Shown piece after piece: positions 48,040-56,071 of a stretch of 64,000 bases of DNA; the first letter of the stretch is position 1; every line of letters starts with the position of its first letter. The position numbers and the translations under genes were made by a program. This stretch comes from Gracilibacillus caseinilyticus (GTDB lineage: Bacteria; Bacillota; Bacilli; Bacillales; Amphibacillaceae): positions 3,658,001-3,722,000 of the forward strand of contig NZ_CP095072.1 of assembly GCF_022919115.1 (NCBI RefSeq). Reading direction: 5' to 3'. The notes under the pieces were generated by a model. That model did not search any database and had not been told where the DNA came from. It was given only the letters and a program-made list of their open reading frames with translations.

Positions 48040-48582
48040 TTATTCCAGTTCTTCGAGAATTAACTGATCATTTGTAAACACACAAATCTCGCCTGCAATT
48101 TCCAGTGACGCACGAGCGATATCTTTCGCTTCCATATTAGATGCATGTTGTTTCAAAGCTCTTCCGGCACTAAGTGCATAATGTCCGCCAGAACCGATCG
48201 CCAGAATTCCATCATCTGGTTCAATAACTTCGCCTGTACCCGATACAAGTAATAATTCATCTTTGTTCATTACAATCAGCATCGCTTCAAGCTTTCTTAA
48301 GTATTTATCATTGCGCCAGTCTTTCGCCAATTCTACTGCTGCTCGTGATAGATTACCATCGTGTGTTTCTAATTTGGTCTCGAAGCTTTCAAAAAGCGTA
48401 AATGCATCAGCTACTGAACCAGCAAAACCCGCCAAAACTTGGTCACGATACAACCGTCTTACTTTTTTTGCTGTGTGCTTCATCACAACCTGGTTGCCAA
48501 ATGTAACCTGACCATCGCCACACATCGCGGACTTGCCATTGTGCTGGATAGCAAATATGGTTGTTGCATGAAAAGTACCCAT
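48040..48582 (-). CDS. hslV: ATP-dependent protease peptidase HslV (ClpQ)
   Basis: Proteasome-like peptidase partner of HslU. I start at [11 protein letters not shown] (48582), 7 bases after AGGAGG; two codons upstream is another ATG too close to that site. The protein is 180 residues with [20 protein letters not shown] and [16 protein letters not shown]. The Thr of HATTIFA aligns with the catalytic N-terminal Thr of E. coli HslV, leaving a short leader typical of Bacillaceae. Confidence 0.96.
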   Translation of the reverse strand: MGTFHATTIFAIQHNGKSAMCGDGQVTFGNQVVMKHTAKKVRRLYRDQVLAGFAGSVADAFTLFESFETKLETHDGNLSRAAVELAKDWRNDKYLRKLEAMLIVMNKDELLLVSGTGEVIEPDDGILAIGSGGHYALSAGRALKQHASNMEAKDIARASLEIAGEICVFTNDQLILEELE

Positions 48583-48593
48583 CTCCATTCCTC

Positions 48594-49499
48594 CTATCGT
48601 TTAGCTCGTGGATGAGCATCCCTGTATACGTTATTTAAGCGGTCCTTTGAGACGTGTGTATAGATTTGTGTAGAAGATAAGTGAGCATGTCCTAAAAGCT
48701 CTTGTACCGCCCTTAAATCCGCTCCATTATCAAGCAGATGAGTAGCAAAGCTGTGTCTCAACTTATGTGGATGAATATGTAATGTCATAGCGGACTCCTC
48801 CACCAACCTATTCATAATCATACGGATACCTCTTGTTGTTAACGGATTACCACGTGCATTTAGAAAAAGATAATTACCTGGCTGACTTTTTTGTGATATC
48901 AGTTGATCACGACTTTCTAATATATAGGTTTGAATCGCTCGCTGTGCAAAACCTCCTAAAGGGACATATCTTTCCTTGTTCCCTTTTCCTTGCACAAAAA
49001 TCGTCTGTAATTCGAAATCAATATCTTCTATCCGAATCTTTACACATTCACTAACTCGGATACCTGTTCCGTACAACAATTCCAATATCGCCATATTTCG
49101 TTGTCCTAACGCAGTCGTTGTATCAATCGACTCAAACAAAACATCGATCTCTTCCAGATACATAAACTCAGGAATAGTATAGTCACGTTTAGGCAATTGC
49201 AAATGTACAAACGGATTTTCTTTAACGATTTGCTCTCTGACTAAAAATTTATAAAAGGAACGTAAGGAAGAAATATATCTGTTAACCGACCTTTTGGACA
49301 AATCGCGTGCATATAATGTGGTTAAAAAAGTACGAATCACACCATAATCTACTTCATGTAAAGAGATCAGACCCTGCTCTTTTAAAAATGTAAAAAAGAC
49401 GGATATATCCTGTTCATAAGCTTCTATCGTTAATTTGGTTGCATTTTTTTCGATTTTTAAATAATCAACATATAATAACCAGCTTTTATAAAAATTCAT
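48594..49499 (-). CDS. xerC: Tyrosine recombinase XerC (CodV)
   Basis: Resolves chromosome dimers at dif with XerD. The N-terminal SAM-like domain binds DNA. The catalytic set is visible: Arg in [11 protein letters not shown] near 148, HxxR in [20 protein letters not shown], His in LLGHAHLSS, and the nucleophile Tyr near 280 in TQIYTHV. The 301 residues match the family (304). It heads the operon with hslV, hslU and codY, as in B. subtilis codV-codW-codX-codY. Confidence 0.95.
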   Translation of the reverse strand: MNFYKSWLLYVDYLKIEKNATKLTIEAYEQDISVFFTFLKEQGLISLHEVDYGVIRTFLTTLYARDLSKRSVNRYISSLRSFYKFLVREQIVKENPFVHLQLPKRDYTIPEFMYLEEIDVLFESIDTTTALGQRNMAILELLYGTGIRVSECVKIRIEDIDFELQTIFVQGKGNKERYVPLGGFAQRAIQTYILESRDQLISQKSQPGNYLFLNARGNPLTTRGIRMIMNRLVEESAMTLHIHPHKLRHSFATHLLDNGADLRAVQELLGHAHLSSTQIYTHVSKDRLNNVYRDAHPRAKR

Positions 49500-49522
49500 A
49501 GATCACCTCTAAATGCGTTAAA

Positions 49523-49551
49523 ATATTAACACAATAGCATAGAGTCTGCAA
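49523..49551 (-). promoter_or_regulatory. Vegetative promoter of xerC-hslVU-codY
   Basis: On the minus strand TTGCAG (-35), 17 bases, then TAATAT (-10), with the -10 about 24 bases before the xerC start. It sits in the short topA-xerC gap where trmFO is expected in relatives. Confidence 0.7.
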
Positions 49552-49669
49552 TTATGTTTGCAAAATTGTCACTACTTTCTTCATTATTACATGGTTTCCC
49601 TTGTTGACAGTGCTTTAAACCATTACATAGTGACCCTTTCTTTCATCTTAACATTAAATGGTTCCTTAT

Positions 49670-49713
49670 AGAAAAGAAAAAGTGAAGCTTACTATATTTC
49701 AAGCAAGCTCCAC
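49670..49713 (-). terminator. Terminator of topA
   Basis: On the minus strand GTGGAGCTTGCT pairs with AGTAAGCTTCAC (12 bp, two G-U pairs) around an 8-base loop, followed by TTTTTCTTTTCT. It begins 6 bases after the topA stop, so topA is not co-transcribed with xerC to any large extent. Confidence 0.88.
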
Positions 49714-49718
49714 TCTTG

Positions 49719-51797
49719 TCAGCCTTGTTCTTCCTCTTTATAATCACATGAGGAACATTGAACCTGTACTTTTTTCTTCGATCTCTTCTCAACTAACATT
49801 TGATCACATTTTGGACAACTTCTGCCTACTGGCTTATCCCAGGAGAGGAAATCACAATCCGGATAGTTATCACAGCCGTAGAAGATTCTTCTTTTCTTCG
49901 ATTTTCTCTCTACGATGTTTCCATCTTTACATTTCGGGCAATCCACACCGATTTCTTTTAAGATAGGCTTGGTGTTACGACAGTCCGGGAAGTTCGAGCA
50001 AGCAAGGAACTTTCCGTATCTTCCCATTTTATAAACCATCTCATGCCCACATTTCTCGCAATCAATGCCAGCTGGTTCATCACGAATTTCAACTTTTTCC
50101 ATTTCTTCATCCGCTGTTTCCAGCCGCTTCTTGAAACCTTGATAGAATTGATCGATGATGTTAACCCATTTTGTTTTTCCTTCTTCGATAGCATCCAAAT
50201 CGCCTTCCATTTTGACAGTGAATGCAACATCGATAATTTCCGGGAAGAATTCTTCCATAATCGTATTGACCATTTCACCAAGTTCTGTCGGAACGAAACG
50301 TCGGCTATCCAATGCTACATAACCGCGACGTTGTATGGTATCCAATGTCGGAGCATAAGTCGAAGGACGACCAATGCCTTCCTCTTCCATTGTTTTGACC
50401 AATCTTGCTTCCGTATAGCGAGGAGGCGGCTGTGTGAAATGCTGTTGCGGCTTCATTTCATCAGAATTAACTGTTTCGCCCTCTATTAAATCAGGCAGCC
50501 ATTTATCTTTTTGTTTATTAGGATCATCAGAGCTCTCCGTGTATACCTTCATGAACCCTTTAAATTTAACTTTAGAACCATTCGCTCTGAACTCTACTCC
50601 CTGGTTAGTTAAATGGACAGTCATTGTATCCATTACAGCAGGTGCCATTTGGCTGGCGATAAATCGTTCCCAGATTAATTTATAAAGCTTAAATTGATCC
50701 CTCGAAAGAATTGTTTTCAATGAATCCGGATCACGTAAAGCATTGGTTGGACGGATTGCCTCATGGGCATCCTGTGCACCTTCTGCATTTTTAGACTTGT
50801 TGCTGTAACCATTAAATTCCTTCCCATAGTTACTCGTAATAAAATCCTTAGCCTGTGCTTTCGCCGTATCCGAAACCCGCGTCGAATCTGTACGCATATA
50901 GGTAATTAAGCCGGTAATGCCACCTTCACGTTTACCTAAGTCAATTCCTTCATATAATTGCTGAGCAACCATCATCGTCTTCCGAGCTCTGAAATTTAAC
51001 TTTCTCGCGGCTTCCTGTTGTAAACTGGAAGTAGTAAAAGAAGGAGATGGATTTCGTTTTCTTTCTCTTTTGTTTACTTTTTCAACAAGAAAATCTTTAC
51101 CTTTAATGGTCTGTAAAATCGCATCCACATCTTCCCTCGAATGCAGTGCTTGTTTTTTACCACCTTGACCGTAAAAGCTTCCTTCGAACTTTTGGCGACC
51201 TTTTTTAAAGTTAGACTCTATGCTCCAATACTCTTCAGGCTTAAAGTTTTTAATTTCATTTTCGCGGTCAATAATCATTTTCACAGCAACTGACTGCACA
51301 CGTCCTGCACTTAGACCTTTTTTAACTTTTTGCCATAATAACGGACTGATATTATAACCAACTAATCTATCTAAAATTCTTCTAGCCTGTTGCGCATCTA
51401 CTAAATCCATGTTAATGGTTCTAGGATGCTTAAATGATTCTTTTACTGCATCTTTTGTTATTTCATTAAACACTACGCGGCATTTAGAATCCAATTCAAT
51501 ATTTAAACTGTGGGCTAAATGCCAGGCAATAGCTTCCCCTTCACGATCCGGATCGGCTGCCAGAAACACTTGATCTGCTTTTTTAGCAGCTGTTTTTAAT
51601 TCTTTTAAGACGGGACCTTTCCCTCTAATCGTAATATATTTTGGTTCAAAGTTATCTTCTTCATGTACACCCATTTGACTTTTAGGTAAGTCACGAACAT
51701 GGCCCATAGATGCTCTTACTTTATATTTTTTCCCTAGATATCTTTCAATTGTTTTGGCTTTTGCCGGTGATTCAACGATTACTAGATATTGTGCCAT
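49719..51797 (-). CDS. topA: DNA topoisomerase I
   Basis: Relaxes negative supercoils. The TOPRIM domain has [16 protein letters not shown] at the start and [15 protein letters not shown] near 85-99. The active-site Tyr is in [13 protein letters not shown] near 300. Three C-terminal zinc ribbons are present, for example CEKCGHEM...CSNFPDC and CPKCDQML...CSSC. The 692 residues match B. subtilis TopA (691). Preceded by its own promoter and a leader of roughly 190 bases. Confidence 0.98.
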   Translation of the reverse strand: MAQYLVIVESPAKAKTIERYLGKKYKVRASMGHVRDLPKSQMGVHEEDNFEPKYITIRGKGPVLKELKTAAKKADQVFLAADPDREGEAIAWHLAHSLNIELDSKCRVVFNEITKDAVKESFKHPRTINMDLVDAQQARRILDRLVGYNISPLLWQKVKKGLSAGRVQSVAVKMIIDRENEIKNFKPEEYWSIESNFKKGRQKFEGSFYGQGGKKQALHSREDVDAILQTIKGKDFLVEKVNKRERKRNPSPSFTTSSLQQEAARKLNFRARKTMMVAQQLYEGIDLGKREGGITGLITYMRTDSTRVSDTAKAQAKDFITSNYGKEFNGYSNKSKNAEGAQDAHEAIRPTNALRDPDSLKTILSRDQFKLYKLIWERFIASQMAPAVMDTMTVHLTNQGVEFRANGSKVKFKGFMKVYTESSDDPNKQKDKWLPDLIEGETVNSDEMKPQQHFTQPPPRYTEARLVKTMEEEGIGRPSTYAPTLDTIQRRGYVALDSRRFVPTELGEMVNTIMEEFFPEIIDVAFTVKMEGDLDAIEEGKTKWVNIIDQFYQGFKKRLETADEEMEKVEIRDEPAGIDCEKCGHEMVYKMGRYGKFLACSNFPDCRNTKPILKEIGVDCPKCKDGNIVERKSKKRRIFYGCDNYPDCDFLSWDKPVGRSCPKCDQMLVEKRSKKKVQVQCSSCDYKEEEQG

Positions 51798-51799
51798 TA

Positions 51800-51990
51800 T
51801 TGTTACACCCTCCCGAGAGGCAAAATCAACTCAGATTGTTTCATTAATTATTTTTTCTTTGTAGAACGAGTTCAAAAAGTTATGATCATGAACTGCAAGT
51901 ATACTTGTTAATGAAGAAACAAGCCTGTCTAGAAGTTCATAGACATGATTCCCGTTTTTTGAACTTCGTCTTTCAGATATGATAAATCTT
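51800..51990 (-). promoter_or_regulatory. Long structured 5' leader of topA
   Basis: About 190 bases between the predicted transcript start and the topA ATG. On the minus strand AGTTCAAAAA near the 5' end can pair with TTTTTGAACT about 85 bases later. GAAGTTC can alternatively pair with GAACTTC nearer by, so two folds compete. CCTCTCGGGAGG next to the start codon could partly hide the ribosome binding site. It matches no riboswitch class I can name. Confidence 0.45.
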
Positions 51991-51995
51991 CCCTA

Positions 51996-52024
51996 TTATT
52001 AAATACTTTGTTAGGGTTTGTCAA
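51996..52024 (-). promoter_or_regulatory. Strong vegetative promoter of topA
   Basis: On the minus strand a perfect TTGACA (-35), 17 bases, then TAATAA (-10). It lies about 40 bases after the dprA stop and makes topA an independent unit. Supercoiling control is plausible for topA but cannot be read from sequence. Confidence 0.78.
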
Positions 52025-52060
52025 TCAAAGCAGTAGAAAAAATGTATAAATTTAGTTTAT

Positions 52061-52954
52061 TTATGACTGTATAGCAAGTTGTTTAGCATGCCATTCTTCT
52101 AAAATATCCTCACTTTTTTGGACTAATTTAGCGCCGTCTTTGATCAGTTGGTGGCAGCCTGCACTGGTATCAGCAAGAATGTTTCCTGGGACGGCAAACA
52201 CTTCTTTCCCTTGTTCTAATGCCTGGTCAACTGTTATCAGACTGCCACTCTTTTCTTTTGCTTCGATAACTAGCGTTCCGAAACTAAGACCACTAATGAT
52301 TCGGTTCCGTTCAGGAAAATAATATTTTTTTGGCGGGTGGTCTGGTGGATATTCTGTCATTACCAGATTCTCTTGAATAAGTTGTTGATATAAATACTGA
52401 TGTTGCGTTGGATAAATGTGATAAAAACCACTTCCTAATACCGCAATCGTGCGGGAACAATTCGCCAAAGCAGTTTCATGAGCATAGCCATCGATTCCTA
52501 GTGCCATGCCGCTCGTAAATAGGAAATTTTCTTGTAACAGAGGGGGCAAAATGATGTTCATTACCGATCGGGCTGTTTGAGAAGGATAACGTGTACCTAT
52601 TACGCTGAGATTAGGAGAATGACTTAAGATCTCGAGATTTCCTTGTAAGTACAAGACAAATGGTGGATCGGGAATTTCTAATAAATTAGTGGGATAACGT
52701 ATGTTAAAAATGGTAATGATATGATACTGCTCTGCGAATTGGACAATCTTTTGCTTTATTGCTTGAAGATGTAATTGACTGACAATGGCAGAAGCTTTTT
52801 TATCTGGCAGATTGAATATGGTTTTCCAATTTTGCTTGTCCCAATCGTAGAGATGTGTTAATTCGGGGTCTTGCTGGATCACACGTGCTAGAAGTCTTCG
52901 ATTTGATCCGACAATGTAGTGCAAATGAACTAGCCGCCATTCTTTTTTCTCCAT
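52061..52954 (-). CDS. dprA: DNA processing protein DprA (Smf)
   Basis: Protects incoming single-stranded DNA and loads RecA during transformation. The 297-residue protein has the Rossmann-like DprA domain with SVIGTRYPS, FTSGMALGIDGYAHETAL, IAVLGSGF and FPERNRIISGLSFGTLVIEA. The N-terminal helical part is short; the C-terminal winged-helix domain is absent, as in B. subtilis. A competence role is inferred. AAGGATGG is upstream of the start. Lies downstream of sucD. Confidence 0.94.
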   Translation of the reverse strand: MEKKEWRLVHLHYIVGSNRRLLARVIQQDPELTHLYDWDKQNWKTIFNLPDKKASAIVSQLHLQAIKQKIVQFAEQYHIITIFNIRYPTNLLEIPDPPFVLYLQGNLEILSHSPNLSVIGTRYPSQTARSVMNIILPPLLQENFLFTSGMALGIDGYAHETALANCSRTIAVLGSGFYHIYPTQHQYLYQQLIQENLVMTEYPPDHPPKKYYFPERNRIISGLSFGTLVIEAKEKSGSLITVDQALEQGKEVFAVPGNILADTSAGCHQLIKDGAKLVQKSEDILEEWHAKQLAIQS

Positions 52955-52975
52955 TTACATCCATCCTTTTGGATA

Positions 52976-53014
52976 GTGAAATAAGCTGAGACATAAATCT
53001 CAGCTTATTTTCAC
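52976..53014 (-). terminator. Terminator of sucC-sucD
   Basis: A 15-16-bp stem (GTGAAATAAGCTGAGA with its complement, one extra base) and a 6-base loop, starting 4 bases after the sucD stop. The U-rich part is inside the 3' arm (TTATTTCAC), so strength is uncertain. dprA lies just beyond and may be reached by read-through. Confidence 0.65.
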
Positions 53015-53018
53015 TTAT

Positions 53019-53921
53019 TTAGTGTGTTTTACATTTGTCATAGAGACCTTTGTCTTTTAAAACATTGATTAACGTTTCACCCATTACAGATGGTGTTTCG
53101 GCCACTTCAATGCCACACGCATTCATTGTTTTGATTTTTTCTTCTGCTGTACCTTTTCCACCAGAAATAATCGCACCGGCATGGCCCATACGTTTTCCAG
53201 GAGGCGCAGTTGCACCACCGATAAAGCCTACAACAGGTTTCGTCATATTTGTTTTTACCCATTCAGCTGCTTCTTCTTCCGCAGTACCACCAATTTCACC
53301 GATCATCATAACTGCTTCTGTATCCGGGTCTTCGTTAAACGCTTTTAATGAATCAATGAAATTTGTACCGTTAACAGGGTCACCACCAATACCTACAGCC
53401 GTAGATTGGCCAAAGCCTTTTTCAGACAACTGATGAACAGCTTCATATGTTAGGGTACCAGAACGGGAAACGACACCAATATGACCTTTTTTATGAATGT
53501 AACCTGGCATAATACCAATCTTACATTCTTCAGGAGTAATGACACCCGGACAGTTTGGTCCTACTAATCTTGTTTTCTTACCTTCCATATAACGTTTTAC
53601 TTTTACCATATCCATGACAGGAATGTGTTCGGTAATACAGATGACAAGATCTAACTCTGCATCCACTGCTTCGATGATCGCATCTGCAGCAAATGGAGCT
53701 GGTACATATATTACGGATGCATTCGCACCTGTCTGATCTACAGCTTCTGCAACTGTATTAAATACAGGAACGCCTTCCACTTCTGTACCACCTTTTTTCG
53801 GTGTTACCCCACCAACAATTTTTGTTCCATATTCTATCATTTGTTTCGTATGGAAAAGTGCTGTTGAACCTGTAATACCTTGAACAAGCACTTTTGTATC
53901 TTTATTGATAAAAACACTCAT
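53019..53921 (-). CDS. sucD: Succinyl-CoA synthetase alpha subunit
   Basis: TCA-cycle enzyme that makes succinate and nucleoside triphosphate from succinyl-CoA. The CoA-binding domain starts with [20 protein letters not shown]. The phosphorylated His is in [19 protein letters not shown] near residue 247. [19 protein letters not shown] is the family signature. 300 residues, standard. Follows sucC by 35 bases with a ribosome binding site in between. Confidence 0.98.
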   Translation of the reverse strand: MSVFINKDTKVLVQGITGSTALFHTKQMIEYGTKIVGGVTPKKGGTEVEGVPVFNTVAEAVDQTGANASVIYVPAPFAADAIIEAVDAELDLVICITEHIPVMDMVKVKRYMEGKKTRLVGPNCPGVITPEECKIGIMPGYIHKKGHIGVVSRSGTLTYEAVHQLSEKGFGQSTAVGIGGDPVNGTNFIDSLKAFNEDPDTEAVMMIGEIGGTAEEEAAEWVKTNMTKPVVGFIGGATAPPGKRMGHAGAIISGGKGTAEEKIKTMNACGIEVAETPSVMGETLINVLKDKGLYDKCKTH

Positions 53922-53956
53922 GTGAATGGATCCTCCCTTTTCCTTTAGATTTAAAG

Positions 53957-55123
53957 TTATCCTTTATTAACGAGTGCAACAATTTTTTCGGCACCATCAG
54001 CCATTGATTCAGCTGGTGTAATATTTAATCCTGAATCCGCTAAGATTTGCTTACCAGCATCAACATTCGTACCTTCTAATCGTACAACTAAAGGAATCGT
54101 TAAACCAACTTCCTTCGTAGCTGTCACGACACCTTCTGCAATAACATCACATTTCATAATTCCACCGAAAATGTTAACAAAAATACCTTTTACATTTTGA
54201 TCGGATAAAATAATTTTAAATGCTTCTGTTACTTTTTCGGCTGTTGCACCGCCCCCAACATCAAGGAAGTTAGCGGGATCACCATTGTAATGTTTAATAA
54301 TATCCATTGTTGCCATTGCAAGACCTGCACCATTAACCATACAGCCAATGTTACCGTCTAAGGCAATATAACTTAAATCATATTTAGATGCTTCAATTTC
54401 TTTCTCATCTTCTTCATCTAAATCACGAAATTCGACAATATCTTTTTGACGGAACAGCGCATTATCATCGAAGTTCAGCTTCGCATCTAGTGCTAATACG
54501 TCTCCATCTCCAGTTGTTACTAATGGATTAATTTCAGCAATTGAACAATCTTTTTCGACAAATACTTGATATAATCCCATCATAAATTTAACCGCTTTCG
54601 ACAAATATTCTGCTGGAATATTAATGTTAAAAGCAAGTCTTCTTGCCTGATAAGGTAATAAGCCTGTTACAGGGTCGATAACTTCTTTAAAGATTTTTTC
54701 AGGTGTTTCAGCGGCTACTTCTTCAATCTCTGTACCGCCTTCTTCAGAAGCCATCATTGTTACGCGGGATGTTGCTCTGTCCAATACAAGCCCGATATAA
54801 TATTCTTTTTTAATATCGCAACCTTCTTCAATCAGTAAACGCTTTACTTCTTTACCTTCTGGACCTGTTTGGTGTGTTACTAACGTCTTACCTAAAATTT
54901 CATCAGCATATGTACGGACTTCTTCGATATTCTTCGCTACTTTCACGCCGCCTGCTTTTCCTCTTCCCCCAGCGTGAATTTGCGCTTTCACTACCGAAAC
55001 TGCTGAACCAAGTTCTTCCGCAGCTTTCACAGCTTCATCTACTGAATATGCTACTTTACCATTAGGTACAGCAACACCGTAACTACGCAAAATCTCTTTG
55101 CCTTGATACTCGTGAATATTCAT
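53957..55123 (-). CDS. sucC: Succinyl-CoA synthetase beta subunit (ADP-forming type)
   Basis: Partner of SucD; carries the ATP-grasp nucleotide site. Start [20 protein letters not shown] is the ATP-grasp beginning. [19 protein letters not shown] and [15 protein letters not shown] follow, and the C-terminal ligase domain has [20 protein letters not shown]. The 388 residues match B. subtilis SucC (385). Preceded by a promoter at 55161-55188. Confidence 0.98.
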   Translation of the reverse strand: MNIHEYQGKEILRSYGVAVPNGKVAYSVDEAVKAAEELGSAVSVVKAQIHAGGRGKAGGVKVAKNIEEVRTYADEILGKTLVTHQTGPEGKEVKRLLIEEGCDIKKEYYIGLVLDRATSRVTMMASEEGGTEIEEVAAETPEKIFKEVIDPVTGLLPYQARRLAFNINIPAEYLSKAVKFMMGLYQVFVEKDCSIAEINPLVTTGDGDVLALDAKLNFDDNALFRQKDIVEFRDLDEEDEKEIEASKYDLSYIALDGNIGCMVNGAGLAMATMDIIKHYNGDPANFLDVGGGATAEKVTEAFKIILSDQNVKGIFVNIFGGIMKCDVIAEGVVTATKEVGLTIPLVVRLEGTNVDAGKQILADSGLNITPAESMADGAEKIVALVNKG

Positions 55124-55160
55124 CTTTCATCCTCCCATCAATTAATAACTGCATTCTCAT

Positions 55161-55188
55161 TGTATAAAACATTGCCTTTGATTGTCTA
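55161..55188 (-). promoter_or_regulatory. Promoter of sucC-sucD
   Basis: On the minus strand TAGACA (-35), 16 bases, then TATACA (-10); an overlapping TACAAT at 18 bases is also possible. It lies about 40 bases upstream of sucC. The remainder of 55189-55306 contains nothing recognisable before the repeat element. Confidence 0.6.
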
Positions 55189-55306
55189 GAAAATACTATG
55201 AATTCGTCTATCTTTTTTCTATGAATCTATAAAAATGGTAAGTATGCAGTAATTGCCTACCTTTTTGCGATATGGGAATAACCCTCAGTTGATGGATGAT
55301 GCTTAG

Positions 55307-55689
55307 GTGGTAATTTTGAAATGATTCATGTGCTAGGATATCGCTCCGGCCAATCACTTGGCGTCTTGTGTGGCACGGGAGTCTACGTGATTGGACTGCG
55401 CTAGAGTGTAGACTCTACAACTGATGTCACAGGTAGTATTTAGGCTGTAACATATGTCATACTAATAATACATAGTGCATAGAAATACTGCTTTTATCTG
55501 TCCCATGTGTTGTAGCACTTTCCTTAAGCGCAGGAAATATGCGGAGACTCCCGCGGGATCAGTCGAGTCCGAAAATCCTACAGGAAAGCGGGCTTTGCTC
55601 ATCACGAGGAAGTTGAGGCCGACCCCGCAGGATTTGGAGCAAATTTCCAGAGCCTTGCTAAAGCATATAAAACATTTCAAAATTATAAC
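55307..55689. repeat. Copy B (383 bp) of the GTGGTAATTTTGAAAT inverted-repeat element
   Basis: Ends are GTGGTAATTTTGAAAT at 55307-55322 and ATTTCAAAATTATAAC at 55674-55689, inverted with 14 of 16 matches. Its plus strand aligns with the minus strand of copy C, for example GTGCTAGGAT, CGCTCCGGCCAA, AGACTCTACAAC and TGTAGCACTTTCCTTAAGC. A nested palindromic module lies at 55533-55648. Short ORFs inside look fortuitous. It sits between sucC and ylqH; 55690-55789 holds no gene. Confidence 0.82.
55533..55648. repeat. Nested GC-rich palindromic module inside copy B
   Basis: The 116-bp segment starts GGAAATATGC and ends GCAAATTTCC (9 of 10 bases inverted). Inside, TCCCGCGGGATC and GACCCCGCAGGA are also inverted (10 of 12). 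Copy C has only the first part of this module (GGAAATGTACGGAGACTCC on its minus strand) before diverging. The module may be a separate repeat inserted into, or exchanged within, the larger element. Confidence 0.6.
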
Positions 55690-55789
55690 ATTGACATACA
55701 GTTCCACTTTACATAACCCGTTTTATGAGCAGTCAGACTTTTGATTTATTCCATTCCTATTCATTGTTTTGTGATATGTTGGTTAAATG

Positions 55790-56071
55790 TTATTTTCTGA
55801 CTGCCTTTTTATCCACCTGGTATATGTAAGCGAAAACTTCTGCTACGACGTGATATAATTCTTCGGGGATTTGTTCGTTGATGTTTAACTCTGATAGCAG
55901 TGTGACTAGCGACGGATCTGATTGTATCGGAATGTTATTCGCTTTTGCTCGTTCAATAATCTCTTCTGCTACATAACCTTTTCCTGACGCCGTTAACTTT
56001 GGTGCATGATCACTGTCACTGTCATATTGCAGAGCAGCTGCTCTTTTGCGATAGTTTTCATTGGGAGTCAT
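55790..56071 (-). CDS. ylqH: FlhB C-terminal-domain-like protein YlqH
   Basis: A 93-residue protein equal to the cytoplasmic end of FlhB after its cleavage site. RKRAAALQYDSDSDHAPKLT aligns with the FlhB segment following NPTH, and IPEELYHVVAEVFAYIYQVD with its last helix. The NPTH motif and membrane part are missing. Its start overlaps the ylqG stop by 4 bases, so the two are translationally coupled. A regulatory role in flagellar export is possible but unproven. Confidence 0.9.
   Translation of the reverse strand: MTPNENYRKRAAALQYDSDSDHAPKLTASGKGYVAEEIIERAKANNIPIQSDPSLVTLLSELNINEQIPEELYHVVAEVFAYIYQVDKKAVRK

Noticed and set aside
48583..48588. Longer HslV start two codons upstream
   Set aside because: The ATG is one base from AGGAGG, too close to be used; the next ATG has ideal spacing and family-like length.
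55475..55744. An 89-codon plus-strand ORF across copy B and its right flank
   Set aside because: It runs through the palindromic repeat and beyond the element end, lacks a ribosome binding site and has no family-like features. It is also the only candidate gene on the plus strand in that area.
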